A DNA stretch of 44,462 bases from positions 1-44,462 of the forward strand of contig JAZURZ010000087.1 in the NCBI GenBank assembly GCA_045606465.1, written 5' to 3'. The notes under the pieces are model-generated. The model was not told the DNA's origin and ran no database searches. It saw only the letters and a list, made by a program, of their open reading frames with translations. Each line of letters begins with the position of its first letter. Position 1 is the first letter of the stretch. Made by a program: the position numbers and the translations under genes. Positions 23,671 to 31,336 of the stretch are shown piece by piece. Source of the stretch: CAKSQL01 sp045606465 (GTDB lineage Bacteria; Bacillota; Clostridia; UBA1381).

Positions 23671-24519
23671 TTATTTTTTATGTATTTTCTCATTTAAAAA
23701 TTTTACCGCCGAAAAAATATCCTTTGCAGGATTTTTGCCCACTTCACGCTCTATAGTTAAAAACCCTTTGTAGCCTATATCGTCAAGAGCCTTTAAATAT
23801 TTGTCAAAAGGCACATTTCCCTCTCCCAAAGGCATTTCACAAAAGGCTTTTCCCTCTTGTATTGCCTCTTCTATAATTCCATATATAACCTCAGGGTCAC
23901 TGTCACAAAGCTTTATTCCATCCTTTGCGTGGGTATGTACAATGTAATCCCTAAGATTATAGACTGCCTCAACAGGGTCATCTCCTGTAACCATTACAAA
24001 ATTGGCAGGGTCAAGATTTACAGCCACACCTTTTGAATTAAGAGAATCCAAAAATTCCTTTAAAACGCTTGAAATTTCAGGCCCAGTTTCTATCGCAAAA
24101 TGTGCATCCATGGAATCTGCATATTCGCAAAGCTCTCTGCACGCCTCTTGCATAATGGAATATCTCGGATGAGTCTTATCTTGAGGCACAACTCCGATAT
24201 GAGTCGTGACTATATTTGTTCCAAGCTCCCTTGCTAAATCAAGAATACGTTTGGATTTTTCAATCAATAAAGGATTTAGCTCGGGATTTCCAAACCCCAT
24301 TCCAAGGTCGCCGCACAAGGCAGAAAAAACCATACCATTTGAATTCATCATATCAAGCAATTCCCTTATTTTGTCCCTTGTCATATTTTCAGGCGAATGT
24401 TCTCCTTTTGTTGCATACATCTGCAAACCCTTAATGCCTAACGACGCCGCAGTTTCTATTGCCTTTTTAGTTTCCATTTTAAAGGAATCCATTAAAGCAC
24501 CTATTGAAAAATCATACAT
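23671..24519 (-). CDS. Sugar phosphate isomerase/epimerase family TIM-barrel protein
   Basis: A 282-residue protein of the AP-endonuclease-2/xylose-isomerase-like family. Conserved pieces are GIKGLQMYATKGEHSPE, IVTTHIGVVP near residue 110, AIETGPEISSVLKEFL with a metal-ligand Glu near 142, NLDPANFVM near 172, HTHAKDG near 198, and FLTIEREVGKNPAKDI near the end. These enzymes isomerise or epimerise keto sugars or inosose with a divalent metal. Pairing with a Gfo/Idh/MocA dehydrogenase suggests sugar or inositol breakdown. A promoter lies just upstream. Confidence 0.87.
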   Translation of the reverse strand: MYDFSIGALMDSFKMETKKAIETAASLGIKGLQMYATKGEHSPENMTRDKIRELLDMMNSNGMVFSALCGDLGMGFGNPELNPLLIEKSKRILDLARELGTNIVTTHIGVVPQDKTHPRYSIMQEACRELCEYADSMDAHFAIETGPEISSVLKEFLDSLNSKGVAVNLDPANFVMVTGDDPVEAVYNLRDYIVHTHAKDGIKLCDSDPEVIYGIIEEAIQEGKAFCEMPLGEGNVPFDKYLKALDDIGYKGFLTIEREVGKNPAKDIFSAVKFLNEKIHKK

Positions 24520-24548
24520 AATATAATTCTCCTTTAAGCTTTTTTATA

Positions 24549-24577
24549 ATTATAACACACATTTTTTGTTTTGTAAA
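24549..24577 (-). promoter_or_regulatory. Promoter of the isomerase-oxidoreductase pair
   Basis: TTTACA (24572-24577) and a perfect TATAAT (24549-24554) on the minus strand, 17 bases apart, about 30 bases upstream of the gene start. Confidence 0.75.
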
Positions 24578-24632
24578 TCAAATATGTTAAAATAAGGGGA
24601 AGTTTTGTTTTATGCAAAAACGGGATATTGGA

Positions 24633-24653
24633 ATTATACCATAATGGTATAAT
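24633..24653. promoter_or_regulatory. Perfect 21-bp palindrome, operator-like
   Basis: ATTATACCAT, a central A, and ATGGTATAAT form an exact palindrome. It lies 21 bases before the ATG of the truncated HTH stub and contains TATAAT-like sequences in both arms. This is the arrangement of an autoregulated HTH repressor's operator. Confidence 0.7.
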
Positions 24654-24674
24654 AAACTCAAGAGGGTTTTTATT

Positions 24675-24707
24675 ATGAGATTAAAAGATTTAAGAAAAGA
24701 AAAATAA
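24675..24707 (+). pseudogene. 10-codon stub resembling the start of an XRE-type HTH repressor
   Basis: ATG at 24675, with GAGGG nine bases upstream, encodes MRLKDLRKEK and then stops at TAA. Many XRE (HTH_3) regulators begin with exactly this kind of sequence before the helix-turn-helix. Nothing matching the rest of a regulator is seen in the next 230 bases in any frame. I read it as the remnant of a deleted autoregulated gene, supported by the operator-like palindrome in front. A functional ten-residue leader peptide is the alternative. Confidence 0.5.
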
Positions 24708-24746
24708 TCTTTGCTTTAAAAAATTCTTAATGTTAATGTTTTATCT

Positions 24747-24786
24747 CCCTGAAGAATTAGAAAATATCTCATTTTTCAGGGTTTTT
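24747..24786 (+). terminator. Terminator-like hairpin downstream of the HTH stub
   Basis: CCCTGAA (24747-24753) pairs with TTCAGGG (24775-24781), followed by TTTTT, with a 21-base loop. It may be the terminator of the lost regulator gene. The remainder of the 24520-24943 gap holds the two promoters listed and nothing else I recognise. Confidence 0.6.
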
Positions 24787-24842
24787 CATTATCATATACA
24801 AATCTTATTTTAAACCCTAACACAAAATTGTGAATTTGCACA

Positions 24843-24871
24843 TTGTAAATTTTTGTTTTTTATGGTAGAAT
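24843..24871 (+). promoter_or_regulatory. Promoter of the Na/Pi cotransporter gene
   Basis: TTGTAA (24843-24848) and TAGAAT (24866-24871) are 17 bases apart on the plus strand, and TG one base before the -10 makes it an extended -10. The leader is about 65 bases. Confidence 0.6.
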
Positions 24872-24943
24872 ATCATCGGAGGAGTTTACGATTAAAATTT
24901 TTATTTTGCAAATATCTCTTACAAAAAATTTAGGAGGAAAAAC

Positions 24944-26695
24944 ATGAACCTTGTTTCAATTTTGGCATTAATAGGCGGTCTTGGAATGTTCCTTTATGGA
25001 ATGGACACAATGGGCAACAACTTAAAAAAGCTTGCAGGCGGAAAACTTGAAACTATTCTTTCCAAGCTTACTTCTAACAGATTTAAAGGCTTTTTGCTTG
25101 GTTTTTTTGTGACCGCAGTTATTCAATCATCATCTGCAACCACCGTTATGCTTGTAGGCTTTGTAAACTCCGGAATTATGAAGCTTGCACAAACCATAAG
25201 CATTATAATGGGTGCAAACATCGGCACAACCGTCACTGCATGGCTTTTGAGCTTAAGCGGTATCAATGGCGAGTCTATTATTCTTCAGCTTTTTAAACCT
25301 TCTTCATTCACTCCTCTTCTCATGGCAGTTGGTGTTGTAATGTCCATGGTTTGCAAAAGCGACAAGAAAAAGGACATTGCGGCAATTCTTCTTGGTTTCT
25401 CCATTCTTATGTTTGGTATGGATATGATGAGTGATGCAATGGCAAGATTAAAAGACAGCCCCGCTTTTGGTCAGATGCTTATCATGTTTTCAAATCCCAT
25501 CATGGGTATTTTAGTAGGAACTATTCTTACTGCAATAATTCAATCATCATCGGCATCGGTGGGTATTTTGCAGGCATTATCACTTACTTGTGCTATTCCC
25601 TATTCTACTGCAATTCCCATAATTTTAGGTCAAAACATAGGTACTACCATTACCCCAATTTTGTCAGCTATTACTGGAAATACTGAGTCTAAGCGTGTTG
25701 CAATAGCGTGTCTTTACATAAAGGTAATCGGAGTTGTCGTTGTTTGCGCAGCCTTCTACATATTAGATGGAATAATTGATTTTGCATTTATGGATACAAA
25801 TGTAACTATCCTCACAATTGCAACAGTGCACACATTATTCAATATTATTTCTACAATTATTCTGATGCCTTTCTGCTCATTTATAGAAAAGCTTACAATA
25901 AAGACCTTCAAAACCAAAACAAAAGAGGAAAATACACAATTCGACACCCTGGACGAAAGATTTTTGTCAATCCCCTCCTTCGCTGTTGAAAAGAGCCGTG
26001 AGCTTGTGTGTCAAATGGCGGAAATTTCCCGCACAGCGGTTAAAGATGCCACTTCACTGCTTAATGCCTATAACAAAGAGGTGGTTGAAAAGGTTAATCA
26101 GGATGAGCAGCTTGTGGATTTGTATGAGGACAAGCTAAGTTCTTATCTTGTTAAGGTTTCGGGCGAAAATCTTTCCGAAAAGGACAGCAAGGCAGTTACT
26201 GAGCTTTTGCATTGCATCGGCGACATTGAGCGCATCTCTGACCACGCTGTGAATATATCGAAAGCGGTTACTGAATTTAATGACAAAGAAATAAGATTTT
26301 CCGAACAGGCATTTTATGAGCTGAAAATTATCTCAAATGCAGTTAATGATGTTCTTTCTCTTGCAGTCGAAGCATTTACAAATGAAGACCTTGAAATCGC
26401 TCGACAGGTCGAACCTTTAGAGCAGGTTATAGACAAGCTCAAGGGTAAAATAAAATCAAATCACATTCTGCGCTTGCAGGATGGTCAATGCTCTATAGAG
26501 CTTGGATTTATATTGTCAGATTTGCTCACCAATTTTGAAAGAATTGCTGACCATTGTTCAAACATTGCAGTTTGCTTGCTTGAACTCTCTCGTGGCAGTC
26601 TTGATACACACGAATATCTCAACCATGTTAAAACCTCTGACGATTTCTTTATGGAGCAATACAAAAACTACAAGCAAAAATATGTTCTTAAGTGA
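24944..26695 (+). CDS. Na/Pi cotransporter family protein with PhoU-like domain
   Basis: A 583-residue membrane protein of the NptA/YjbB group. Two inverted repeats of the SLC34-type transporter each carry the QSSSA motif: VIQSSSATTVML near residue 61 and IIQSSSASVGIL near 198, each followed by a glycine-rich NIGTT loop. About eight or nine hydrophobic segments span residues 1-320. The C-terminal third (from about 345) is a soluble helical PhoU-like domain, with RISDHAVNIS and RIADHCSNIA repeats. It probably moves phosphate with sodium; close relatives have also been proposed as phosphate exporters. AGGAGG precedes the ATG. It stands alone between its promoter and terminator. Confidence 0.92.
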   Translation: MNLVSILALIGGLGMFLYGMDTMGNNLKKLAGGKLETILSKLTSNRFKGFLLGFFVTAVIQSSSATTVMLVGFVNSGIMKLAQTISIIMGANIGTTVTAWLLSLSGINGESIILQLFKPSSFTPLLMAVGVVMSMVCKSDKKKDIAAILLGFSILMFGMDMMSDAMARLKDSPAFGQMLIMFSNPIMGILVGTILTAIIQSSSASVGILQALSLTCAIPYSTAIPIILGQNIGTTITPILSAITGNTESKRVAIACLYIKVIGVVVVCAAFYILDGIIDFAFMDTNVTILTIATVHTLFNIISTIILMPFCSFIEKLTIKTFKTKTKEENTQFDTLDERFLSIPSFAVEKSRELVCQMAEISRTAVKDATSLLNAYNKEVVEKVNQDEQLVDLYEDKLSSYLVKVSGENLSEKDSKAVTELLHCIGDIERISDHAVNISKAVTEFNDKEIRFSEQAFYELKIISNAVNDVLSLAVEAFTNEDLEIARQVEPLEQVIDKLKGKIKSNHILRLQDGQCSIELGFILSDLLTNFERIADHCSNIAVCLLELSRGSLDTHEYLNHVKTSDDFFMEQYKNYKQKYVLK

Positions 26696-26760
26696 AAAAA
26701 ATTGTATGCACAACGAACATTACCATCGATTGATTTGTTCTTGATAAACGCATAATAACA

Positions 26761-26797
26761 AAAAACCATTTCCGAAAAATCAGAAATGGTTTTTTGT
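26761..26797. terminator. Bidirectional terminator after the Na/Pi cotransporter gene
   Basis: AAAAACCATTTC and GAAATGGTTTTT form a 12-pair stem with a ten-base loop and T runs on both strands. It also lies just beyond the stop of the solute-binding-protein fragment on the minus strand. Confidence 0.92.
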
Positions 26798-26804
26798 TTA
26801 TTAA

Positions 26805-27083
26805 TTAATATTCAATTTTGTTAAGATGATTTAACTGGAACTGCTCGTTAGCATTTTTAACAAGACCTGGAATATCAACCTTTTCATTTGTCATGATTTC
26901 CTGAACAACCTTGTCAAGCTCTGCATACAATTCTTGTGTACATCTTGCATATTCAGGATGCAAAATAACCTTTTCAAGGTTGAAGTAGTCTTCATAATCC
27001 TCTGATTTGATATTTGTGTCATCTGCAAGAATTTCAGAAGTAGCCTTTATATACTCTTCATCTGTCCAGAATTCATGCGCATT
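26805..27083 (-). pseudogene. C-terminal fragment of an ABC transporter solute-binding protein
   Basis: The minus-strand frame ending at TAA (26805-26807) encodes about 92 residues: NAHEFWTDEEYIKATSEIL, then EDYEDYFNLEKVILHPEYARC and a helical end ANEQFQLNHLNKIEY. This resembles the C-terminus of clostridial extracellular carbohydrate-binding lipoproteins, but it has no start codon with a ribosome binding site, no signal peptide and no N-terminal domains. The coding homology ends where the DUF4091 relic begins, on the opposite strand. I call it a truncated gene left by a deletion; it keeps its terminator. Its identity as a carbohydrate-binding protein is moderately certain. Confidence 0.65.
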
Positions 27084-27801
27084 GCAATAAGAACGGGAAT
27101 GAATATGATATACACCCCACTTTTCACACCTCCCCTTGACACAAGAGTTGGCACCGAAAGAACAACCGTTCAGCTTGTTGATGTCTTTTTTGACAATGGT
27201 ATCTATACCTTTAATTTTGACAAGCTTACAAAATGGATAAATCTTGCACGAAAATGCGGATTTAAAATATTTGAATTTTCACATATGTTTACTCAATGGG
27301 GTGCTGCGCACGCTCCTAAAATTATGGGACATAAAAATGGCGAATACATAAGACTTTTCGGTTGGGAAACTGATGCGCTTTCTGATGAATATCGGGATTT
27401 TCTTAACCAGTTTTATATCTCTTTTAATGAATTTTTATCAACTAAAAAAGGTGATTTTTATTTCCATATTTCAGATGAGCCGCATCTTCATAACATTGAA
27501 CAATATCTTAAAGCATATGAAACAATAAGCAGTCGTGTTAGCAATTGTAAAATTATGGACGCAGTTTCAGTCTATCCTGCCACAAAAGGACCTATAAAAT
27601 CAATAAGAACAGTTGTTTTTTATGAAGCCTTGCAAGACCTTGCTGCATTTAAGCTTTTGGAAAGCCTTTCAAGCAGAGATGAGGTTTTTCAAAATTTTAG
27701 AGAAAAAAGAACCAATAACCGTTACAGTTTATGAAAAATCTATAGAAGGTCTATTGAAAATAAGAGAAGAAGCAAACAAAAAAATTGCTGAGCTTTTATA
27801 A
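27084..27801 (+). pseudogene. Decayed DUF4091 (glycoside-hydrolase-like) gene: N-truncated, internally deleted, frameshifted
   Basis: The sequence starts in mid-protein with GMNMIYTPLFTPPLDT, a typical interior DUF4091 segment, and continues with ELARKCGFKIFEF-like helices, HMFTQWGAAHAPKIMG and YFHISDEPHLHNIEQYL. After CKIMDA (near 27560) it jumps straight to VYPATKGPIKSIR and FYEALQDLAAFKLLESL, which lie near the C-terminus in intact proteins. About a hundred residues, including the expected Trp/Tyr-rich block, appear to be missing. Near the T run at 27684-27689 the frame shifts: the first frame ends soon after, while the next frame continues KILEKKEPITVTVYEKSIEGLL to a stop at 27801. Three independent lesions make it a pseudogene. 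Intact relatives are secreted or cytosolic carbohydrate-active proteins. Confidence 0.75.
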
Positions 27802-27814
27802 TTTTAGTATTTTA

Positions 27815-27858
27815 AAATATCCCGGAAGAATTTTAAAATTCTTCCGGAATATTTTTTA
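27815..27858 (+). terminator. Strong hairpin terminator after the DUF4091 relic
   Basis: CCGGAAGAATTTT (27822-27834) and AAAATTCTTCCGG (27835-27847) are exact complements, extended by AATAT/ATATT and ending in six T. It outlasted the gene it served. Confidence 0.9.
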
Positions 27859-27916
27859 TGTATGTTAAACTGCTCCATTTCAGGAAAATTAATTAATATA
27901 TAGTAAAAATAGCTTG

Positions 27917-27945
27917 GTATATAAAATTCTTCTTAAAGAAAAATA
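27917..27945 (+). promoter_or_regulatory. Possible forespore-type promoter before the SLH-spoVAD-spoVAE run
   Basis: GTATA (27917-27921) and AAGAAAAATA (27936-27945) are 14 bases apart, loosely like sigma-F/G elements, with the same spacing as the better match in front of the SpoIIQ-like gene. A TATAAT at 27955-27960 without a good -35 (CTTAAA) is an alternative housekeeping -10. Confidence 0.3.
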
Positions 27946-27996
27946 ACATTAGTTTATAATCAGATAAAAATTACATTTACAAGGAGATTTTAAAAA

Positions 27997-29034
27997 ATGA
28001 AAAAAATCATAATAAATGCACTTGTTTTAAATCTTTTTATTTCTATTCTTCCCTCTGCCTTTGCAGAAGATTATGAGGCTCTTGACGTCTTTGAAGAATA
28101 TGCAACGCAGAGGGCAAATCTTGTAACCGAGAATATGTTTATTGAAACCGAGAAAAACAAATCTGTAGATGGAGTCTTAAAATTTTCAAAAGACGAGGGA
28201 GAAATAACAGTAGAAATTGTTTCCTCTCCTAAAAATGGCGATGTCACCCTCACTGACAACTCGGGAAGCTTTACCTACACACCCCACGCTGACTACACCG
28301 GCACCGACAGCTTTCAGTTCAAAATAAGCCGTGGCACTGAATCTTCCAACATATCCTATTGCGGAATAACCGTCTTAGAAGCCTCTAAAGAGCCTCTTCC
28401 CGATGTAGGCTTTGTTTATGAAGATATGCGTACACATTGGGCAAACTACTCAGCCATAAAGCTTGTTGAGTCAGATATTTTAAAGGGCGAGCGCATAGGC
28501 AGCCGATATTATTTTCATCCTGAAACTAAAATGCGCAGAATTGACACAATAGAATATATCTTAGCCGCATTGGGAGCTGATTTTAGCAAGGTTTCCGACA
28601 ACAATACACACATTTTTGCCGACAGCGCTGACTTACCTGAATATATCAACGAGGCGGCATATCTTGCAAAGGAATATGGCTTTTTAGAAGGTGTTCGTGA
28701 CGGCGAGCAAGTTTTTCTCAAACCATATGAGAATATAAACCGTGCCGAAATAATACGCATGATAGATCTTGCCATGAAAGCAAAAACCTTAAATAATGAT
28801 AATCTTTCATTTAATGATACTGCTCAAATTCCCGACTGGGCTGTTCAATCGGTAAAAAATCTTGTTGGTTATGGCATAATTCAAGGTTTTGATGATAACA
28901 CTCTCCGCCCTTATGACAATATAACAAAGGCACAAACTGCTGAAATGATATATCAGATGATGAAATATAAGGGTGCATATTCTTCCACTTCAGCAAGAAT
29001 AAAAAATGAAATTTATGGCACAATAATTATATAA
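27997..29034 (+). CDS. Secreted SLH-domain protein with Ig/cadherin-like domain
   Basis: The 345-residue protein begins with a signal peptide (KKIIINALVLNLFISILPSAFA, cut after about residue 23). Residues 50-128 form one tandem-repeat Ig/cadherin-like domain, with the segment GSFTYTPHADYTGTDSFQF typical of Big_9-type folds. Three S-layer homology domains follow at about 144-200, 205-262 and 265-325, starting YEDMRTHWANYSAI, FADSADLPEYINEA and FNDTAQIPDWAVQS. SLH domains bind pyruvylated wall polymers, so it is probably held at the cell surface. AAGGAG precedes the ATG. Its stop is only 25 bases before spoVAD, with no terminator between, so it is probably co-transcribed with sporulation genes, an unexpected partnership. 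Confidence 0.88.
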   Translation: MKKIIINALVLNLFISILPSAFAEDYEALDVFEEYATQRANLVTENMFIETEKNKSVDGVLKFSKDEGEITVEIVSSPKNGDVTLTDNSGSFTYTPHADYTGTDSFQFKISRGTESSNISYCGITVLEASKEPLPDVGFVYEDMRTHWANYSAIKLVESDILKGERIGSRYYFHPETKMRRIDTIEYILAALGADFSKVSDNNTHIFADSADLPEYINEAAYLAKEYGFLEGVRDGEQVFLKPYENINRAEIIRMIDLAMKAKTLNNDNLSFNDTAQIPDWAVQSVKNLVGYGIIQGFDDNTLRPYDNITKAQTAEMIYQMMKYKGAYSSTSARIKNEIYGTIII

Positions 29035-29059
29035 TTTTAAAAAAAGAGGAATAATTTGT

Positions 29060-30073
29060 ATGGCACAAAAATCAGGACGCTCAACAATTTTATTTGACAC
29101 TCCGCCCATTATCAAGGGTGCAGCGGCAATAGTCGGAAAAAAAGAGGGCGAGGGACCCTTAAGAAATGATTTTGATATGGTTTTGGAGGATGAATATCTT
29201 GGCGAAAAAAGCTGGGAGCTTGCAGAAAGCAAGCTTGAATATGATACTGCTTCCCTGGCAATTAAAAAAAGTGGCATAGAAGAAGGCTCTCTTTCCCTTA
29301 TTCTTTCAGGAGATTTGCAAAATCAATGTGCGGCATCCCACTACTCCATGCGTAATTTTAAAGTCCCTTTCCTTGGGCTTTATGGGGCATGCTCCACAAT
29401 GACAGAAAGCCTTTCTTTGGCCTCAATGCTTCTGGAGTCTTTGCCTTTTGAAAATATTCTTTGCGGAACCTCCAGCCATTTTTGCTCGGCAGAAAAACAA
29501 TTTCGTTTTCCATTAGAGTATGGAAGCGTCAGAACTCCCACATCACAATGGACAGTTACAGGCTCAGGCTTTGCACTCCTCGGCAAAGGCGATGGAAATT
29601 TCCCCAAAATAACCCATACAACCATTGGGAAAATTACCGATATGGGAATTTGCGACATCAATAATATGGGAGCAGCAATGGCTCCTGCCGCCGCCGATAC
29701 CTTGATTACTCACTTTGAAGACACCAAAAGAACCCCTTCAGATTACGATTTAATTCTGACCGGCGATTTGGGAATGATTGGTTCTGACCTCCTTTGTGAT
29801 ATGCTCAACCAATCAGGCTATGATATATATTCTGTTCATAATGATTGCGGCAAAATGATTTTTGACCCCAAAGACCAGGATGTGCACGCAGGCGGCAGTG
29901 GTTGTGGCTGCTGTGCCTCGGTTTTTTGCTCTCATATATATAAAGAGCTGAACAGAGGAAATTTAAAAAGAATTGCCATCATGGCTACAGGTGCGCTTAT
30001 GAATCCTCAGATTATTCTTCAGGGTGAGAGCATTCCGTGCATCGCTCATCTTGTTGCAATAGAAATGCCATAA
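29060..30073 (+). CDS. spoVAD: Stage V sporulation protein AD
   Basis: SpoVAD is part of the SpoVA channel that moves dipicolinic acid into the forespore and out during germination. The 337-residue length matches B. subtilis SpoVAD (338). It has a thiolase-like fold: GRSTILFDTPPIIKGAAAIVG, the LILSGDLQNQCAASHYSMR block, LGLYGACSTMTESL with the thiolase-like Cys, and DVHAGGSGCGCCASVF near the end. SpoVAD binds dipicolinic acid directly. GAGGAA precedes the ATG. spoVAE follows after 100 bases; spoVAC, normally directly upstream, is absent and replaced by the SLH gene. Confidence 0.95.
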   Translation: MAQKSGRSTILFDTPPIIKGAAAIVGKKEGEGPLRNDFDMVLEDEYLGEKSWELAESKLEYDTASLAIKKSGIEEGSLSLILSGDLQNQCAASHYSMRNFKVPFLGLYGACSTMTESLSLASMLLESLPFENILCGTSSHFCSAEKQFRFPLEYGSVRTPTSQWTVTGSGFALLGKGDGNFPKITHTTIGKITDMGICDINNMGAAMAPAAADTLITHFEDTKRTPSDYDLILTGDLGMIGSDLLCDMLNQSGYDIYSVHNDCGKMIFDPKDQDVHAGGSGCGCCASVFCSHIYKELNRGNLKRIAIMATGALMNPQIILQGESIPCIAHLVAIEMP

Positions 30074-30174
30074 AAATTTTTGTAACATTGATATTTATAT
30101 ATCTTCTAAATTATTGTCCCTCAAACAGGGCAGATATCAAAATTATATTATATAATCAGAAAGGCTATAAAAAT

Positions 30175-30531
30175 ATGGACTATTTAAAAGCTTTTTTAGT
30201 AGGCGGAGCATTTTGTCTTATAGGTCAGCTATTAATTGACAAAACCAATCTCACTCCTGCAAGAATTTTAGTTTCTTATGTGGTTTCGGGAGTAGTTCTT
30301 CAACTCTTTGGCTGGTACGAAAAAATAGTGGATTTTGCAGGTGCAGGCGCCACTGTCCCCTTAACAGGATTTGGATATACCCTTTGCAAGGGCGTAGAAA
30401 AAGCAATTGAAAAAGATGGCTTTATTGGTATATTCACCGGCGGTTGCACTGCAGGGGCGGCAGGCATAGCTGCTGCAATTTTCTTCTCGGTTCTTGCAGC
30501 TTTAATTTTTAAACCCAAATCTGACAGCTAA
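30175..30531 (+). CDS. spoVAE: Stage V sporulation protein AE
   Basis: A 118-residue membrane protein with four predicted segments: YLKAFLVGGAFCLIGQLLID, LVSYVVSGVVLQLFGWY, then VPLTGFGYTLCKGV and GIAAAIFFSVLAALIF. The GAGATVPLTGFG segment is characteristic of SpoVAE (SpoVAEb). It is an inner forespore membrane component of the SpoVA channel. I chose ATG 30175, with AGAAAGGC ten bases upstream; the open frame extends further but overlaps spoVAD. It is the last gene of the run. Confidence 0.92.
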   Translation: MDYLKAFLVGGAFCLIGQLLIDKTNLTPARILVSYVVSGVVLQLFGWYEKIVDFAGAGATVPLTGFGYTLCKGVEKAIEKDGFIGIFTGGCTAGAAGIAAAIFFSVLAALIFKPKSDS

Positions 30532-30603
30532 AAAATTATTTTTTAAAATATGAAAACATATTGACTCAGACCCTTCAAAAGAAAAAAAATTGTTTCATTA
30601 TAC

Positions 30604-30628
30604 AAAAAAGACCACATTTACTGTGGCC
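30604..30628 (-). terminator. Terminator after the CvpA-family gene
   Basis: On the minus strand GGCCACAG and the TGTGGTC arm form a stem with a short AT loop, followed by TTTTTTG. It lies 16 bases past the stop. Confidence 0.75.
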
Positions 30629-30643
30629 TTATACTTTTTTTAG

Positions 30644-31324
30644 CTATCCTAAAAAAAGATTTGTAATGATATTATTATAGTAAAAAAATTGATATATAAA
30701 AGTAGTATCCACGCCTGCCTCAAATGTTTTTAAAAACTCAGAGGGTGCAAAAATCATAATAATTGCTGAAATTATGTATATGCACAAAAGTGAATTTATT
30801 CCACCTATCACCGCTCCCAAAAGCTTGTTCATTCCCCCTAAAATCGGCATTTCAAACACAAGCTTTAAGGCACAAAAGGCAAGCCACAAGCCAACCCTTA
30901 TTAAAATATACAAAATAATGACTGATATTATCTGCATAGCAAAGGGAAAAAGCATATCCGAAATACTTTGTGTTATATTCTCTTTTATGTTTTCATATTC
31001 CCCATCCTGCACTTTAGTTGCCATCATACCTTTTATAAAACCCGGCAAATTCATTTCCTCAATTATTTCTTCAGCATCAGCGGCGGCATTTTCTTCTACG
31101 GTTTTTTCCACCCCCGAATATATCTTATCCCTCAAAGTATCCCCCACAAAGGAATGTTGTAAATAGCCTTCAAAGGATGTGTGAAAGCACAAAACCAAAA
31201 TTATTGCCGCAAACCTTGCCACGCCATTATAAGAGGATTTTAAAAAGCCTCTTTTCATAGAAGTGTAACCAAAAATAAATACAATTAATATCACTATAGC
31301 ATCTGCAAGAAGCCATAAAGACAT
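30644..31324 (-). CDS. CvpA family membrane protein
   Basis: The 226-residue protein has hydrophobic segments near residues 5-20, 32-48, 138-160 and 170-205, with the family's opening pattern LLADAIVILIVFIFGYTSMKRGFLKS and the C-terminal GMNKLLGAVIGGINSLLC. CvpA proteins are named for colicin V secretion in E. coli, but the real role in most bacteria is unknown. An acidic soluble loop (about residues 70-110, VEENAAADAEEIIEEM) separates the membrane pairs. AGGAGG precedes the ATG, and it follows the beta-propeller gene by 12 bases. Confidence 0.8.
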   Translation of the reverse strand: MSLWLLADAIVILIVFIFGYTSMKRGFLKSSYNGVARFAAIILVLCFHTSFEGYLQHSFVGDTLRDKIYSGVEKTVEENAAADAEEIIEEMNLPGFIKGMMATKVQDGEYENIKENITQSISDMLFPFAMQIISVIILYILIRVGLWLAFCALKLVFEMPILGGMNKLLGAVIGGINSLLCIYIISAIIMIFAPSEFLKTFEAGVDTTFIYQFFYYNNIITNLFLG

Positions 31325-31336
31325 AAAATATTCCTC

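Noticed and set aside
27613..27801. Separate short gene of 62 codons
   Set aside because: It overlaps the DUF4091 relic and continues its homology in the next frame, so it is the frameshifted tail of the same pseudogene.
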